Positions 39,383-46,474 of a stretch of 64,000 nt of DNA are shown here, in pieces; the first letter of the stretch is position 1, and each line of letters begins with the position of its first letter. Made by a program: the position numbers and the translations under genes. Below the pieces are notes generated by a model that did not search any database, had not been told where the DNA came from, and saw nothing but the letters and a program-made list of their open reading frames with translations. Origin of the DNA: Cryptosporangium phraense (GTDB lineage Bacteria; Actinomycetota; Actinomycetes; Mycobacteriales; Cryptosporangiaceae); contig NZ_VIRS01000006.1 of the NCBI RefSeq assembly GCF_006912135.1, positions 1-64,000 of the forward strand, read 5' to 3'.

Positions 39383-39743
39383 CCGGTGACCGCGGCCGTC
39401 TGCCCGCCTCACGTCGAACGTTGGCTGGTGCCCGTGAGATCCGATGGAGGATGCCGTCGGTTCGCGTGTGCCCCAGCCCTCGACACTCCCCAGACCGCAC
39501 TCCCGAACGGGCCGGCGCCCTCGCGGATCAGGGCTGGCAGAGGCACGAGTTCGAATACCAGCTCACCGGCCGTTGCGCTCGGCTGCCGATCTCGGCCTAC
39601 GGCAGCGCCACCTCACCCCGGCCAGCACCTACTCAAACCCATCCCTGCGACCACTAATTATCGGAAGCATTCCCGCCCTGCCCGGCTTGCTCGTCGAATT
39701 ACGGAGGCGCGGTCGGTGTGGATCGGAGCACTGACCTCTCCGA

Positions 39744-39786
39744 GATTGCTAAGCGCTCAGCGACAATCGCTGAGCGCTTAGCAATC
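39744..39786. repeat. 43-bp perfect hairpin (20-bp arms, 3-nt loop)
   Basis: GATTGCTAAGCGCTCAGCGA, loop CAA, then its exact complement. It lies far from any coding end. No U tract follows on either strand, so a simple terminator is not the obvious reading. Confidence 0.9.
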
Positions 39787-40256
39787 ACCGCATGGGGAAG
39801 CCGGAAGCCTGAGGCCGGGAGCCTCGGGCCGGGAGCCTTGGGGGGACTTGGGCCGGGGGACTTGGGCGCGGCAGCGTTGAGCCGGCGACGCCGGATCCGT
39901 CAGAACTGAACGCGGCACGGCTGAGCCGAGGGCTGCGCGCGGCACCGCTAGTCGCCACCGGGCCAAGACGCGGAAGCGCAGAGACGCGGAAGCGCAGAGC
40001 GAGGCAGCGCAGAGACGCGGAAGCCCAGGGCGAGGCAGCGTCAGCCCAAGCCGACGAGATTGCGCTCGCCGCAGCGATCACGACGCAATCGGGTGCGTTT
40101 GAGGGATCGGTTGCCCCTGGGACCCCGGCCCTTCCCGCTGCGCCACCCCCGGACCCAGCCACCCCGCCCGGCTCCGGCGACCCCGTCCGGCCCCGTCCAC
40201 CCCGCCCCGACGGCCCCCGCTACCTCGTCAAAACCCCCGCTCCAACCCTCCAACCC

Positions 40257-42623
40257 TCACAACTTCTCCAACGGCGCATACCTCAACAAGAACCACCGCG
40301 GCTTCCCATCCCCAAAATCCACACAAGCCTGCGCCCGATCCCCATCCCCCCGCATCTCCACGACCCGCCCCAACCCATGCGCATCGTGAGTGACCCGATC
40401 CCCGACCTCCAGCGAGATCACCGGCCGGTTCCCCGCCCCGGCCGCCCGCCCACCCGGCCGCGCCGACGACGCGTACTGAGCCGCGAGCCGCTCCTGGGCC
40501 GACCCGGTACCGCTCCACTTCGACAGCGTCTCTTTCGGCGCCGGCGCCTCCCGCTCCCAGCTCAGCAGCCCGGTCGGCACCTCGTCGAGGAAGCGGGACG
40601 GCGGGTTGTACTGCGGCTGCCCCCAGGCACTGCGCGTGATCGCCCGCGAGAGATACAGCCGCTCCTGGGCCCGGGTGATGCCGACGTACGCGAGCCGCCG
40701 CTCCTCCTCCAGCTCCTTCGGGTCGCCGAGCGAACGCAGGTGCGGAAAGACGCCGTCTTCGAGCCCGGTCAGGAACACCACCGGGAACTCGAGACCCTTG
40801 GCGGTGTGCAGCGTCATCATCGTGACCTGCCCCTGCGCAGCGGCCTGGTCGGCACCTTCCTCGTCGTCGGGCGCGGGCGGGATGCTGTCGGCGTCGGCCA
40901 CCAGCGCGACCTGCTCGAGGAACTCGACCAGGCCGGCCTCGGTCTCGGCCGCGGCCGCCCGCTCCTCGAACTCGCGGGCGACGCTGACCAGCTCCTGCAG
41001 GTTCTCGACGCGCCCCTCGTCCTGCGGGTCGGTGCTCTCTTCCAGTTCGGCCAGGTAGCCGGTGCGGGACAGCACCTCCTCCAGCACGATCGAGGGCGGC
41101 TCGGTCTCGGCCAGCCGGCGCAGCGCGGTCATCAGCGCGGTGAACTCGCCGATCGCCTTCACCGCCCGGCTGCCGATGCCCGGCGCCTCGCCGGCCCGCT
41201 CGAGCGCGGCGCCGAACCCGATGCGCTCGCGCGACGACAACGCCTCCACGCACGCCTCGGCCCGATCGCCGATACCGCGCCGGGGCGTGTTCAGGACCCG
41301 CCGGACGCTCACCGTGTCGTCGGGGTTGGCCAGCGCGCGCAGGTAGGCGAGCGCATCGCGCACCTCTTTGCGCTCGTAGAAGCGGACGCCGCCGACGACC
41401 TTGTAGGGCAGCCCGACCCTGATGAACACTTCCTCGAACACCCGGGACTGCGCGTTCGTGCGGTAGAAGATCGCGACGTCACCGGGCCGGTGATCACCCG
41501 AGTCGGTGAGGCGGTCGACCTCGCCGGCGACCCAGGCGGCCTCGTCGTGCTCGTTGTCGGCCACGTAGGCGGTGAGCGGCGCGCCGTCGCCCGCCTGCGA
41601 CCACAGATTCTTGGGCTTGCGGCTCTCGTTGCGGGCGATGACCGCGTTGGCCGCCGACAGGATCGTCTGCGTGGAGCGGTAGTTCTGCTCGAGCAGGATC
41701 GTCGTCGCCTGTGGGTAGTCGCGCTCGAACTCGAGGATGTTGCGGATGCTCGCGCCGCGGAACGCGTAGATCGACTGGTCGGCGTCACCGACCACGCACA
41801 GCTCCCCAGGTGGCGGGTCGCCGGCCGAGTCGGTGCCGACCAACTCCCGGATCAGCATGTACTGGGCGTGGTTCGTGTCCTGGTACTCGTCGACCATCAC
41901 GTGGCGGAACCGGCGCCGGTAGTGCTCGGCCACGGCCGGGAACGCCTGCAGCAGGTTCACCGTCGTCATGATGATGTCGTCGAAGTCGAGCGCCTGGGCC
42001 TCGCGGAGGCGACGCTGGTAGAGCGTGTAGGCCTCGGCCAGCATCCGTTCCTGCGTGCTGGAGGCGCGGGACGCCCAGGTCTCCTCGTCGATCAGCTCGT
42101 TCTTCAGGTTGCTGATCTGCGCGGTGAGCGAGCGGGCCGGGTAGCGCTTCGGGTCGAGGTCGAGCTCGCGGGCGACCAGCGTCATCAGGCGACGCGAGTC
42201 GTCGGCGTCGTAGATCGAGAACGTCGACTTCAGGCCGGCCGTCTTGGCCTCGGCCCGGAGGATGCGGATGCAGGCCGAGTGGAACGTCGACACCCACATC
42301 GAGCGGGCCCGCGGCCCGATGAGCGCCGAGACCCGTTCCTTCATCTCGCCCGCGGCCTTGTTCGTGAACGTGATCGCCAGGATCTCGCCGGGCTGGGCAC
42401 CGCGGTGCGCGAGGATCCAGGCGATGCGGTGGGTGAGCACGCGGGTCTTGCCCGAGCCCGCACCGGCGACGATCAGCAGCGGCGTGCCCTCGTGCACGAC
42501 CGCGGCGCGCTGCTGGTCGTTGAGGCCTTCGAGCAGCGTGGCCGGGTCGACGGCCAGGCGCACCGGCCGCCTCGGGGGGACGGGATCCGGGGCCTGACTG
42601 GGGGCGTCGAACAGGGTGCTCAT
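40257..42623 (-). CDS. pcrA: ATP-dependent DNA helicase PcrA/UvrD
   Basis: A 788-residue SF1A helicase acting in nucleotide excision repair, replication and removal of RecA or stalled polymerase. The Q-motif region LNDQQRAAVVHEGTPLL, Walker A AGAGSGKT at 53-60, motif II VDEYQDTNHAQY, motif III GDADQSIYAFRGA, motif IV EQNYRSTQTIL, and motif VI YVGITRAQERLYLSRA are all present. The C-terminal end VGDRVTHDAHGLGRVVEM with a Tudor-like domain matches actinobacterial PcrA/UvrD1. ATG 42623 gives MSTLFDAPSQ. It is divergent from the chorismate mutase leader, as uvrD1 is from the homologous gene in mycobacteria. Confidence 0.95.
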   Translation of the reverse strand: MSTLFDAPSQAPDPVPPRRPVRLAVDPATLLEGLNDQQRAAVVHEGTPLLIVAGAGSGKTRVLTHRIAWILAHRGAQPGEILAITFTNKAAGEMKERVSALIGPRARSMWVSTFHSACIRILRAEAKTAGLKSTFSIYDADDSRRLMTLVARELDLDPKRYPARSLTAQISNLKNELIDEETWASRASSTQERMLAEAYTLYQRRLREAQALDFDDIIMTTVNLLQAFPAVAEHYRRRFRHVMVDEYQDTNHAQYMLIRELVGTDSAGDPPPGELCVVGDADQSIYAFRGASIRNILEFERDYPQATTILLEQNYRSTQTILSAANAVIARNESRKPKNLWSQAGDGAPLTAYVADNEHDEAAWVAGEVDRLTDSGDHRPGDVAIFYRTNAQSRVFEEVFIRVGLPYKVVGGVRFYERKEVRDALAYLRALANPDDTVSVRRVLNTPRRGIGDRAEACVEALSSRERIGFGAALERAGEAPGIGSRAVKAIGEFTALMTALRRLAETEPPSIVLEEVLSRTGYLAELEESTDPQDEGRVENLQELVSVAREFEERAAAAETEAGLVEFLEQVALVADADSIPPAPDDEEGADQAAAQGQVTMMTLHTAKGLEFPVVFLTGLEDGVFPHLRSLGDPKELEEERRLAYVGITRAQERLYLSRAITRSAWGQPQYNPPSRFLDEVPTGLLSWEREAPAPKETLSKWSGTGSAQERLAAQYASSARPGGRAAGAGNRPVISLEVGDRVTHDAHGLGRVVEMRGDGDRAQACVDFGDGKPRWFLLRYAPLEKL

Positions 42624-42669
42624 CGCTGTGCGACCTTACTCCGGCCCACCGACAGATCGAGGGGCCCTC

Positions 42670-42697
42670 TTGGCCCGGACCGATTCACGTGTAACAC
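42670..42697 (+). promoter_or_regulatory. Putative promoter for the chorismate mutase leader transcript
   Basis: TTGGCC (-35-like), 16 bp, then TAACAC (-10-like) at 42692-42697. The distance places the start of transcription around 42704-42705, at or beside the leader GTG, which would make the leader peptide leaderless. The assignment rests on motif spacing only. Confidence 0.45.
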
Positions 42698-42704
42698 TCT
42701 TCCC

Positions 42705-42770
42705 GTGGTTCGACTGACGGCACGATTTTTTTACGGCTCCGGGCATCCGGCAGCCGTCATCGTCGTCTGA
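42705..42770 (+). CDS. Putative 21-codon leader peptide with Phe-Phe-Tyr
   Basis: A GTG-initiated frame of 21 codons ending at TGA 42768-42770. It contains consecutive Phe-Phe-Tyr codons at 42726-42734, in the order ARFFYGSGHPAAVIVV. No ribosome site lies upstream, and the GTG is 7-8 bases after a -10-like TAACAC, so it may be translated as a leaderless mRNA, common in actinobacteria. It is followed by an intrinsic terminator and then chorismate mutase, whose pathway yields Phe and Tyr. The codon content, position and lack of another upstream gene on this strand support an attenuator leader; expression is unproven. Confidence 0.6.
   Translation: MVRLTARFFYGSGHPAAVIVV
42733..42757 (+). promoter_or_regulatory. 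Leader hairpin overlapping the Tyr codon
   Basis: ACGGCTCCGG pairs with CCGG(C)AGCCGT around a GCAT loop, with one bulged C. Its 5' arm begins within the Tyr codon. The segment GGCTCCGGG (42735-42743) can instead pair with CCCGGGGCC (42790-42798), which lies in the terminator stem, giving mutually exclusive folds. Confidence 0.5.
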
Positions 42771-42785
42771 ACCCAGACCACTTCG

Positions 42786-42816
42786 ACGCCCCGGGGCCCA
42801 GCTCCCGGGGCGTTTT
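42786..42816 (+). terminator. Intrinsic terminator (attenuator) before chorismate mutase
   Basis: ACGCCCCGGG, 8-nt loop, CCCGGGGCGT and then TTT. It sits between the leader peptide stop and the chorismate mutase ribosome site, with no complete gene upstream on this strand. That placement is expected of an attenuator rather than an end-of-operon terminator. Confidence 0.75.
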
Positions 42817-42861
42817 GCGTGCCCGGGGTCCGGACCGCTCACGTACACGAGGAAGCACACG

Positions 42862-43122
42862 ATGACTGCACCGACCACCGCCGACACCGAGATCGCCGCG
42901 CTCCGCGAGCGCATCAACGCGGCCGACGACGAACTGATCCGGATCTGGCGCGAGCGCGCCGAACTCAGCCGCCAGGTAGGAGCGGCCCGGATGGCCGCGG
43001 GGGGCACCCGGCTCGTCCTCTCCCGCGAGAAGGCGATCGTCGACAAGTTCCGCGACGCCCTCGGCACCGACGGCGCCCAGCTCGCCATGCTCCTGCTCCG
43101 CGCCGGCCGCGGTCCTCTTTAA
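42862..43122 (+). CDS. Chorismate mutase, monofunctional AroQ type
   Basis: An 86-residue all-helical AroQ-type enzyme that converts chorismate to prephenate for Phe and Tyr synthesis. Catalytic-type residues are in IAALRERINAADDELIRIWRERAELSRQVGAAR (Arg near 15, Lys/Arg near 40 and Asp-rich helix) and SREKAIVDKFRDALG; the gene is near the short length of the mycobacterial intracellular enzyme Rv0948c. ATG 42862 is preceded by a clear GAGGAAG ribosome site at 42849-42855. Synteny with pcrA/uvrD and sucCD matches mycobacteria. Upstream sequence suggests attenuation control. The enzyme is expected to work with DAHP synthase, as in other actinobacteria. Confidence 0.88.
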   Translation: MTAPTTADTEIAALRERINAADDELIRIWRERAELSRQVGAARMAAGGTRLVLSREKAIVDKFRDALGTDGAQLAMLLLRAGRGPL

Positions 43123-43132
43123 GACTTCTTTC

Positions 43133-43249
43133 TTACGCCTGCCTGGCCGAGGCCGGTCGCTCCCGCGACCGGCGCGCGCCGGTCGAGCGCGGGCCGTCCC
43201 GCTCGCCCGAGGGTGGCCAGCCACCCACCCTCGCTTCCTGGGGGTGTGC
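43133..43249 (+). repeat. Dispersed repeat, copy 2
   Basis: Resembles 39263-39382 in the same orientation, flanking the pcrA-chorismate mutase block. It contains CCGGTCGC-TCCC-GCGACCGG (43153-43172) followed by a near-complete palindrome around GACCGGCGCGCGCCGGTC. It starts 11 bp after the chorismate mutase stop and could fold as a terminator. Confidence 0.7.
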
Positions 43250-43630
43250 AACCCCCCGCCTGGCGGGCCGGCGGGCTGCGGGCTGGCGGAGACTAATGCC
43301 CGGCCGCGGCTTGTGCTTCCCCGTCCTGTTCTACCGAGCCGAGGTCTCGCGTCCAGGGCTGCCGGGCCCCCGCGTCCAGGGCTGCGGGCCCAGGCCTTCC
43401 GCGCCCGAGCGCCGCTGTACCTGCACCGCCCCCGACCTCCCGGGCCTGGCGCTGCTGCGTCCAGGCCTGTGTCGCCTGGCGCTGCTGTGCCGACCCCTTC
43501 CGGGCCTAGCGTCGCCGCATCGAGTTCTGCCGCGTTCGGTCCCGCCGCGCTCAGTCCTGCCTTATCCAGACCTGCCTCATCCGGCGCCGCCGCATCCAGC
43601 CGGGGAAACACAGCCTGGCCGTACGGGCCC

Positions 43631-43750
43631 ACTGTGCCGGGCCGACTGTGCCGGGCCGACTGTGCCGGGCCGACTGTGCCGGGCCGACTGTGCCGGGCCC
43701 GCTGTGCCCGGGCCGGGTGCCGGGCCCGCTGTGCCCGGGCCGGGTGTCGG
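43631..43750. repeat. Tandem arrays of 14-bp and 27-bp units
   Basis: Five copies of ACTGTGCCGGGCCG start at 43631, 43645, 43659, 43673 and 43687. Two copies of a 27-bp unit beginning GCCCGCTGTGCCCGGGCCGG follow. The 14-bp period is not a multiple of three, which argues against coding use. Confidence 0.85.
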
Positions 43751-44349
43751 GCGCGGCGCGCCCGGGCCCCCCTTGTCGGGGCTTGCCGCGGCGGGCGGTG
43801 CCGGGCAAACCAAGTGTTCCCCGCTGCGGGACGCAGCGCCCCTACTACGCCCAGCCTTAGTGGTCCCTGCTTCCACCGGCGCCCAGCCATCCTGCGCCCT
43901 AGCCCCCACCGAGGTGGGCGCCGCCGCTCGTGACCCCCTCGGCGCGGGGCGGGCCTGGGGTTGTTTCGGCTGTACTTGCGGCCCGCGGATCGGGGGCAGC
44001 AGCAGTGGCGCCGTGCGTGCGCCAGGGTTCAGTTAGGGCAGGGGCCGTGGGCCAGGCAACCGGGCTTGGCGGATCGCGGGCGCTGGGGGTGGGGGTGGGG
44101 TGGCGGCCAGAGACCAGGCCGCGAGGCTTGGGTCCAGCCCGCGCACCGAGGCCGCACTTGGGGCGTTGCCCGCGTTGCCCGGCGTTGCCTGAGCTCGGGG
44201 CGGGACTGGCTGCGGGGGAAGTTGCGCTGCGGTGGGGGCCGCGCCGGGGCGGGGCCTGCATTGGGCGGGGCTCCGCGGCGGTGGGGGCTGCGCGGCGGTG
44301 GGCCCGGCTGGAGACCAAGCTTGCGACGGAGCTATGTCGTCCCGCCCGC

Positions 44350-44515
44350 GGCGGCTGTGTCGTGCCCGCCCGCGGCGGCTGCGCCGCTCCCACCCCGCCT
44401 CCGGCGGCTGCGCCGCCCCCGCCTCCGGCGGCTGCGCCGCCCCCGTCCCCGGCGGCTGCGCCGCCCCCGCCTCCGGCGGCTGCGCCGCCCCCGTCCCCGG
44501 CGGCTGGGCCGCTGT
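44350..44515. repeat. Seven-unit tandem array of a GC palindrome
   Basis: Units starting GGCGGCTG occur at 44350, 44374, 44403, 44427, 44451, 44475 and 44499, six of them spaced 24 bp apart and one pair 29 bp. Most units contain GGCGGC-TGC-GCCGCC, so each can form a small stem. Confidence 0.85.
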
Positions 44516-44859
44516 GACGCTGGTCGACCGTCGGCGGACGGTTCGGCTCATGCGAGGCCGTCGTGCGGGGCATCCCAATGCAAACGGAACCCGGCCCGGC
44601 CGACAGCGCCACCCCACGCTCCAGATCGGACGGCCGGGACGAATTCAGGCGACTCTTGGGGGCACTTCGGGGGCGCACCAGAAATTGCGCGCGATCGGGC
44701 GTTACTCCTACGTGCTCACGCCGTTGAGATTGCAGAGCGTGCGTTTCTTTCCGCTGCACCACATTCGGTAGCGCGTCCGTCACATAGGACACACACGTGT
44801 TGTGACGTCCCGAGGTGGTCCGACGAAAGGCTGGTGTCGCACGCTCCGTCTAGATAGAC

Positions 44860-44875
44860 TCGAACACGTGTTCGA
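44860..44875. promoter_or_regulatory. SOS box (LexA operator)
   Basis: TCGAACACGTGTTCGA is a perfect palindrome and fits the actinobacterial/Bacillus-type LexA consensus with half-site GAAC and GTTC separated by four bases. It overlaps a -10-like TAGACT and ends 30 bp before the ATG at 44906. Confidence 0.8.
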
Positions 44876-44905
44876 ACGATCAGCTGACACAGGTGGGGGA
44901 AACCG

Positions 44906-45271
44906 ATGAGCCAGATGTGCGAGCGCAACAACGATTTGATCGTCGTACCGCGGAAGCCGGGGAGGCATCGCCGGCCGGGGCCGGCGGCGGTCCTGCGGGC
45001 ACGCTTCCGCCCGATCGTCGAGAAGGTGACGGGTAAGGCGTCGGGCCCGCTGGTCATCGAGCCGTACCGGCCGGGGGTGGCCTCAGAGGCTGGTGTTGAC
45101 GCCGGTCACCGAGACGTCGTGGTCCTCGAGCCAGCTCAGCGGGTCTTCGGGCACGTCGTCGACGCGGACCTCGAAGTGGCAGTGCGGGCCGGTCGACTGG
45201 CCGGTGCTACCGACCTTCGATATCGGGTCGCCGGCCTCGACGTGGTCGCCGACCGAAACCAGCAGCTCTGA
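44906..45271 (+). CDS. Hypothetical small basic ORF downstream of an SOS box
   Basis: A possible 121-residue product from ATG 44906, preceded by AGGTGGGGGAAACCG. The first 58 residues are strongly basic (NNDLIVVPRKPGRHRRPGP, then RARFRPIVEKVTGKASG). The rest of the frame runs antisense through the end of the M23 peptidase gene, so the true product might be shorter or absent. No domain is recognised. The perfect LexA palindrome just upstream is the main reason to take it seriously. Confidence 0.4.
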   Translation: MSQMCERNNDLIVVPRKPGRHRRPGPAAVLRARFRPIVEKVTGKASGPLVIEPYRPGVASEAGVDAGHRDVVVLEPAQRVFGHVVDADLEVAVRAGRLAGATDLRYRVAGLDVVADRNQQL

Positions 45272-45802
45272 ATTGTGTCCGTACCGGGTGGTGATTCCGT
45301 TGCCGTGGTCGATGATCACGATCTGGCCGTAGCCGCCGTACCACCCGGAGCGGATCACGGTGCCGGCGCTCGCCGCCCGCACCGTGGAGCCGTACGCCGC
45401 CGCGAAGTCGATGCCGTAGTGGAACGCGCCCCAGCGGGCCGCGAAGAGGGAACTCAGCGGCCCCTGCGCCGGCCGCACCCACACCGGTAGCTGTTCCGGC
45501 TCGGAGACGCCGCTGCGCTTCTGTGAACGCGACGCCCGGGCGTCGCCGCTGCGGGGGGCTTCGGCCTGCGTCGTGTTGCCGGCGTCGGACGATTGACCGC
45601 CCGAGACCTTGCTCGCGTCGAGGCTCTGTCCGAGGGCCGCCGACGCGGCCGCGGTGTCCGTGGAAGGAAGCGCGGAGCCGACCGCCAAGGCAGCGACGCT
45701 GACGCCCACCACGGCAGTCGTGACCACCATGGCGTATCCGGCGCGTGGTGCTGTCGGCGCGCGATGGCGTCCGACGTGTCGGACATTCCCGCTCTCTTGC
45801 AC
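45083..45802 (-). CDS. M23 family (LytM-type) metallopeptidase, membrane-anchored or secreted
   Basis: A 239-residue cell-wall hydrolase. GTG 45802 starts MQESGNVRHVG, with a hydrophobic segment at about 23-48 as signal or anchor. A Ser/Ala/Gln-rich linker follows (50-105), then the M23 domain: HYGIDFAA gives the zinc ligands His128 and Asp132, and the HxH motif is GPHCHFEV (207-209). This class cleaves peptide cross-links in peptidoglycan. The homologous gene sits between uvrD1 and sucC in mycobacteria, the same arrangement as here. The transcript has an unusually long, structured upstream region. Confidence 0.9.
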   Translation of the reverse strand: MQESGNVRHVGRHRAPTAPRAGYAMVVTTAVVGVSVAALAVGSALPSTDTAAASAALGQSLDASKVSGGQSSDAGNTTQAEAPRSGDARASRSQKRSGVSEPEQLPVWVRPAQGPLSSLFAARWGAFHYGIDFAAAYGSTVRAASAGTVIRSGWYGGYGQIVIIDHGNGITTRYGHNSELLVSVGDHVEAGDPISKVGSTGQSTGPHCHFEVRVDDVPEDPLSWLEDHDVSVTGVNTSL

Positions 45803-46474
45803 TAACTGCCTTTCGACGGCCTACGTGCTCCCTCTCTCGTCACGTGTGGCACGCCGGAAGCGTTCACGTCCGAGATCCGGTTTCGATTTCCGCCGACGCG
45901 CGAACGTCGGGCAGATACCGGCCGTCACCGTAGCCACCACCGCACGGTAGGCACAAGAAAGACGTGCGAAGCCGTGGCTTTCCGCCCGGGGAATCCCATT
46001 TTCGCTCAGGAGAAACACGGCTATCAGTAGCCGAACCCGCACCATTCGTTATCCGCAGCATCGGCCGGCAGAGGGGTCGGGCGCACCCCTCGAACGCCCG
46101 ACCCCCGACCGCCCGAGGTGAGTTGGGCGGTCGTGGGGCATAACGCGCGGGTGGGGCTGGAGTGACGGGATGGCGCGTCCGACATCACATCGGCCCGCAA
46201 CCGGCCTCCCTGAAACCCCCGTGACCTGGCGGCTTCCCGGCGCTCGCCGGACACGTGGTGTTTGCATCGCCGTGCTTGTGAGGTAACACACCGGCGTGGA
46301 CACGCACAGCGAGTGTCCCCACCGATAATCTCCCGCAAGAGGGTGTCGGATACCCGTCATCTGCCGGTGGAACCGCTCGAAGGTTCACGTTCCGGCACCC
46401 GTGCGACGAGGCAGCGACGGCGGGCCGAGCGGCGGCTGCGACCCGCGTCGAAACGAGCGAGGACGGACGCGGCA
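45803..46474. other. 672-bp divergent intergenic region, M23 peptidase and sucC
   Basis: The gap holds no supported gene. It contains two adjacent strong hairpins (46074-46133), and on the minus strand nearer the peptidase a GC-mixed segment with complementary GCCAC and GTGGC elements (45901-45975) that may be a leader RNA. No known riboswitch consensus could be matched with confidence. Confidence 0.6.
46074..46133. promoter_or_regulatory. Two adjacent hairpins in the M23/sucC intergenic region
   Basis: GGGTCGGGCG pairs with CGCCCGACCC (46074-46104, 10-bp arms, 11-nt loop), and CGACCGCCC pairs with GGGCGGTCG (46106-46133, 9-bp arms). They are one base apart. Divergent genes need no terminator here, so a structured leader or a regulatory element is more likely. 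Confidence 0.55.

Larger units (their letters stand above)
39197..40256. other. 1.06-kb intergenic region with repeats and a long hairpin
   Basis: No gene with a plausible product is seen; several open frames lack any recognisable domain. The region contains copy 1 of a two-copy dispersed repeat (39263-39382), a perfect 20-bp-arm hairpin (39744-39786), and short degenerate tandem motifs such as GACGCGGAAGCGCAGAG and GGCCGGGAGCCT around 39805-40035. The segment 39640-39790 is AT-richer than its flanks. Confidence 0.65.
43123..44905. other. 1.78-kb repeat-rich intergenic region
   Basis: No convincing gene. Open frames exist on both strands because GC is extreme, but their products are repetitive and have no domains. 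It holds the dispersed repeat copy 2, two short tandem arrays near 43.63-43.75 kb, an array of GC palindromes at 44.34-44.52 kb, and an SOS box at 44860. Confidence 0.65.

Noticed and set aside
39540-39565. T-loop-like GTTCGAATA that might indicate a tRNA
   Set aside because: The flanking bases do not form a T-stem or an acceptor stem, and no D or anticodon arm lies upstream.
43899-44792. Long minus-strand frame through the GC repeat array
   Set aside because: The product is mostly Gly/Ala/Pro from tandem repeats, and equally long frames exist on the other strand, as expected in high-GC noncoding DNA.
45841-46260. c-di-AMP (ydaO) or c-di-GMP (GEMM) riboswitch upstream of the M23 gene
   Set aside because: Some GCGGAAAGCCACGG-like sequence is present, but the conserved cores of either class could not be aligned, so no named riboswitch is reported.
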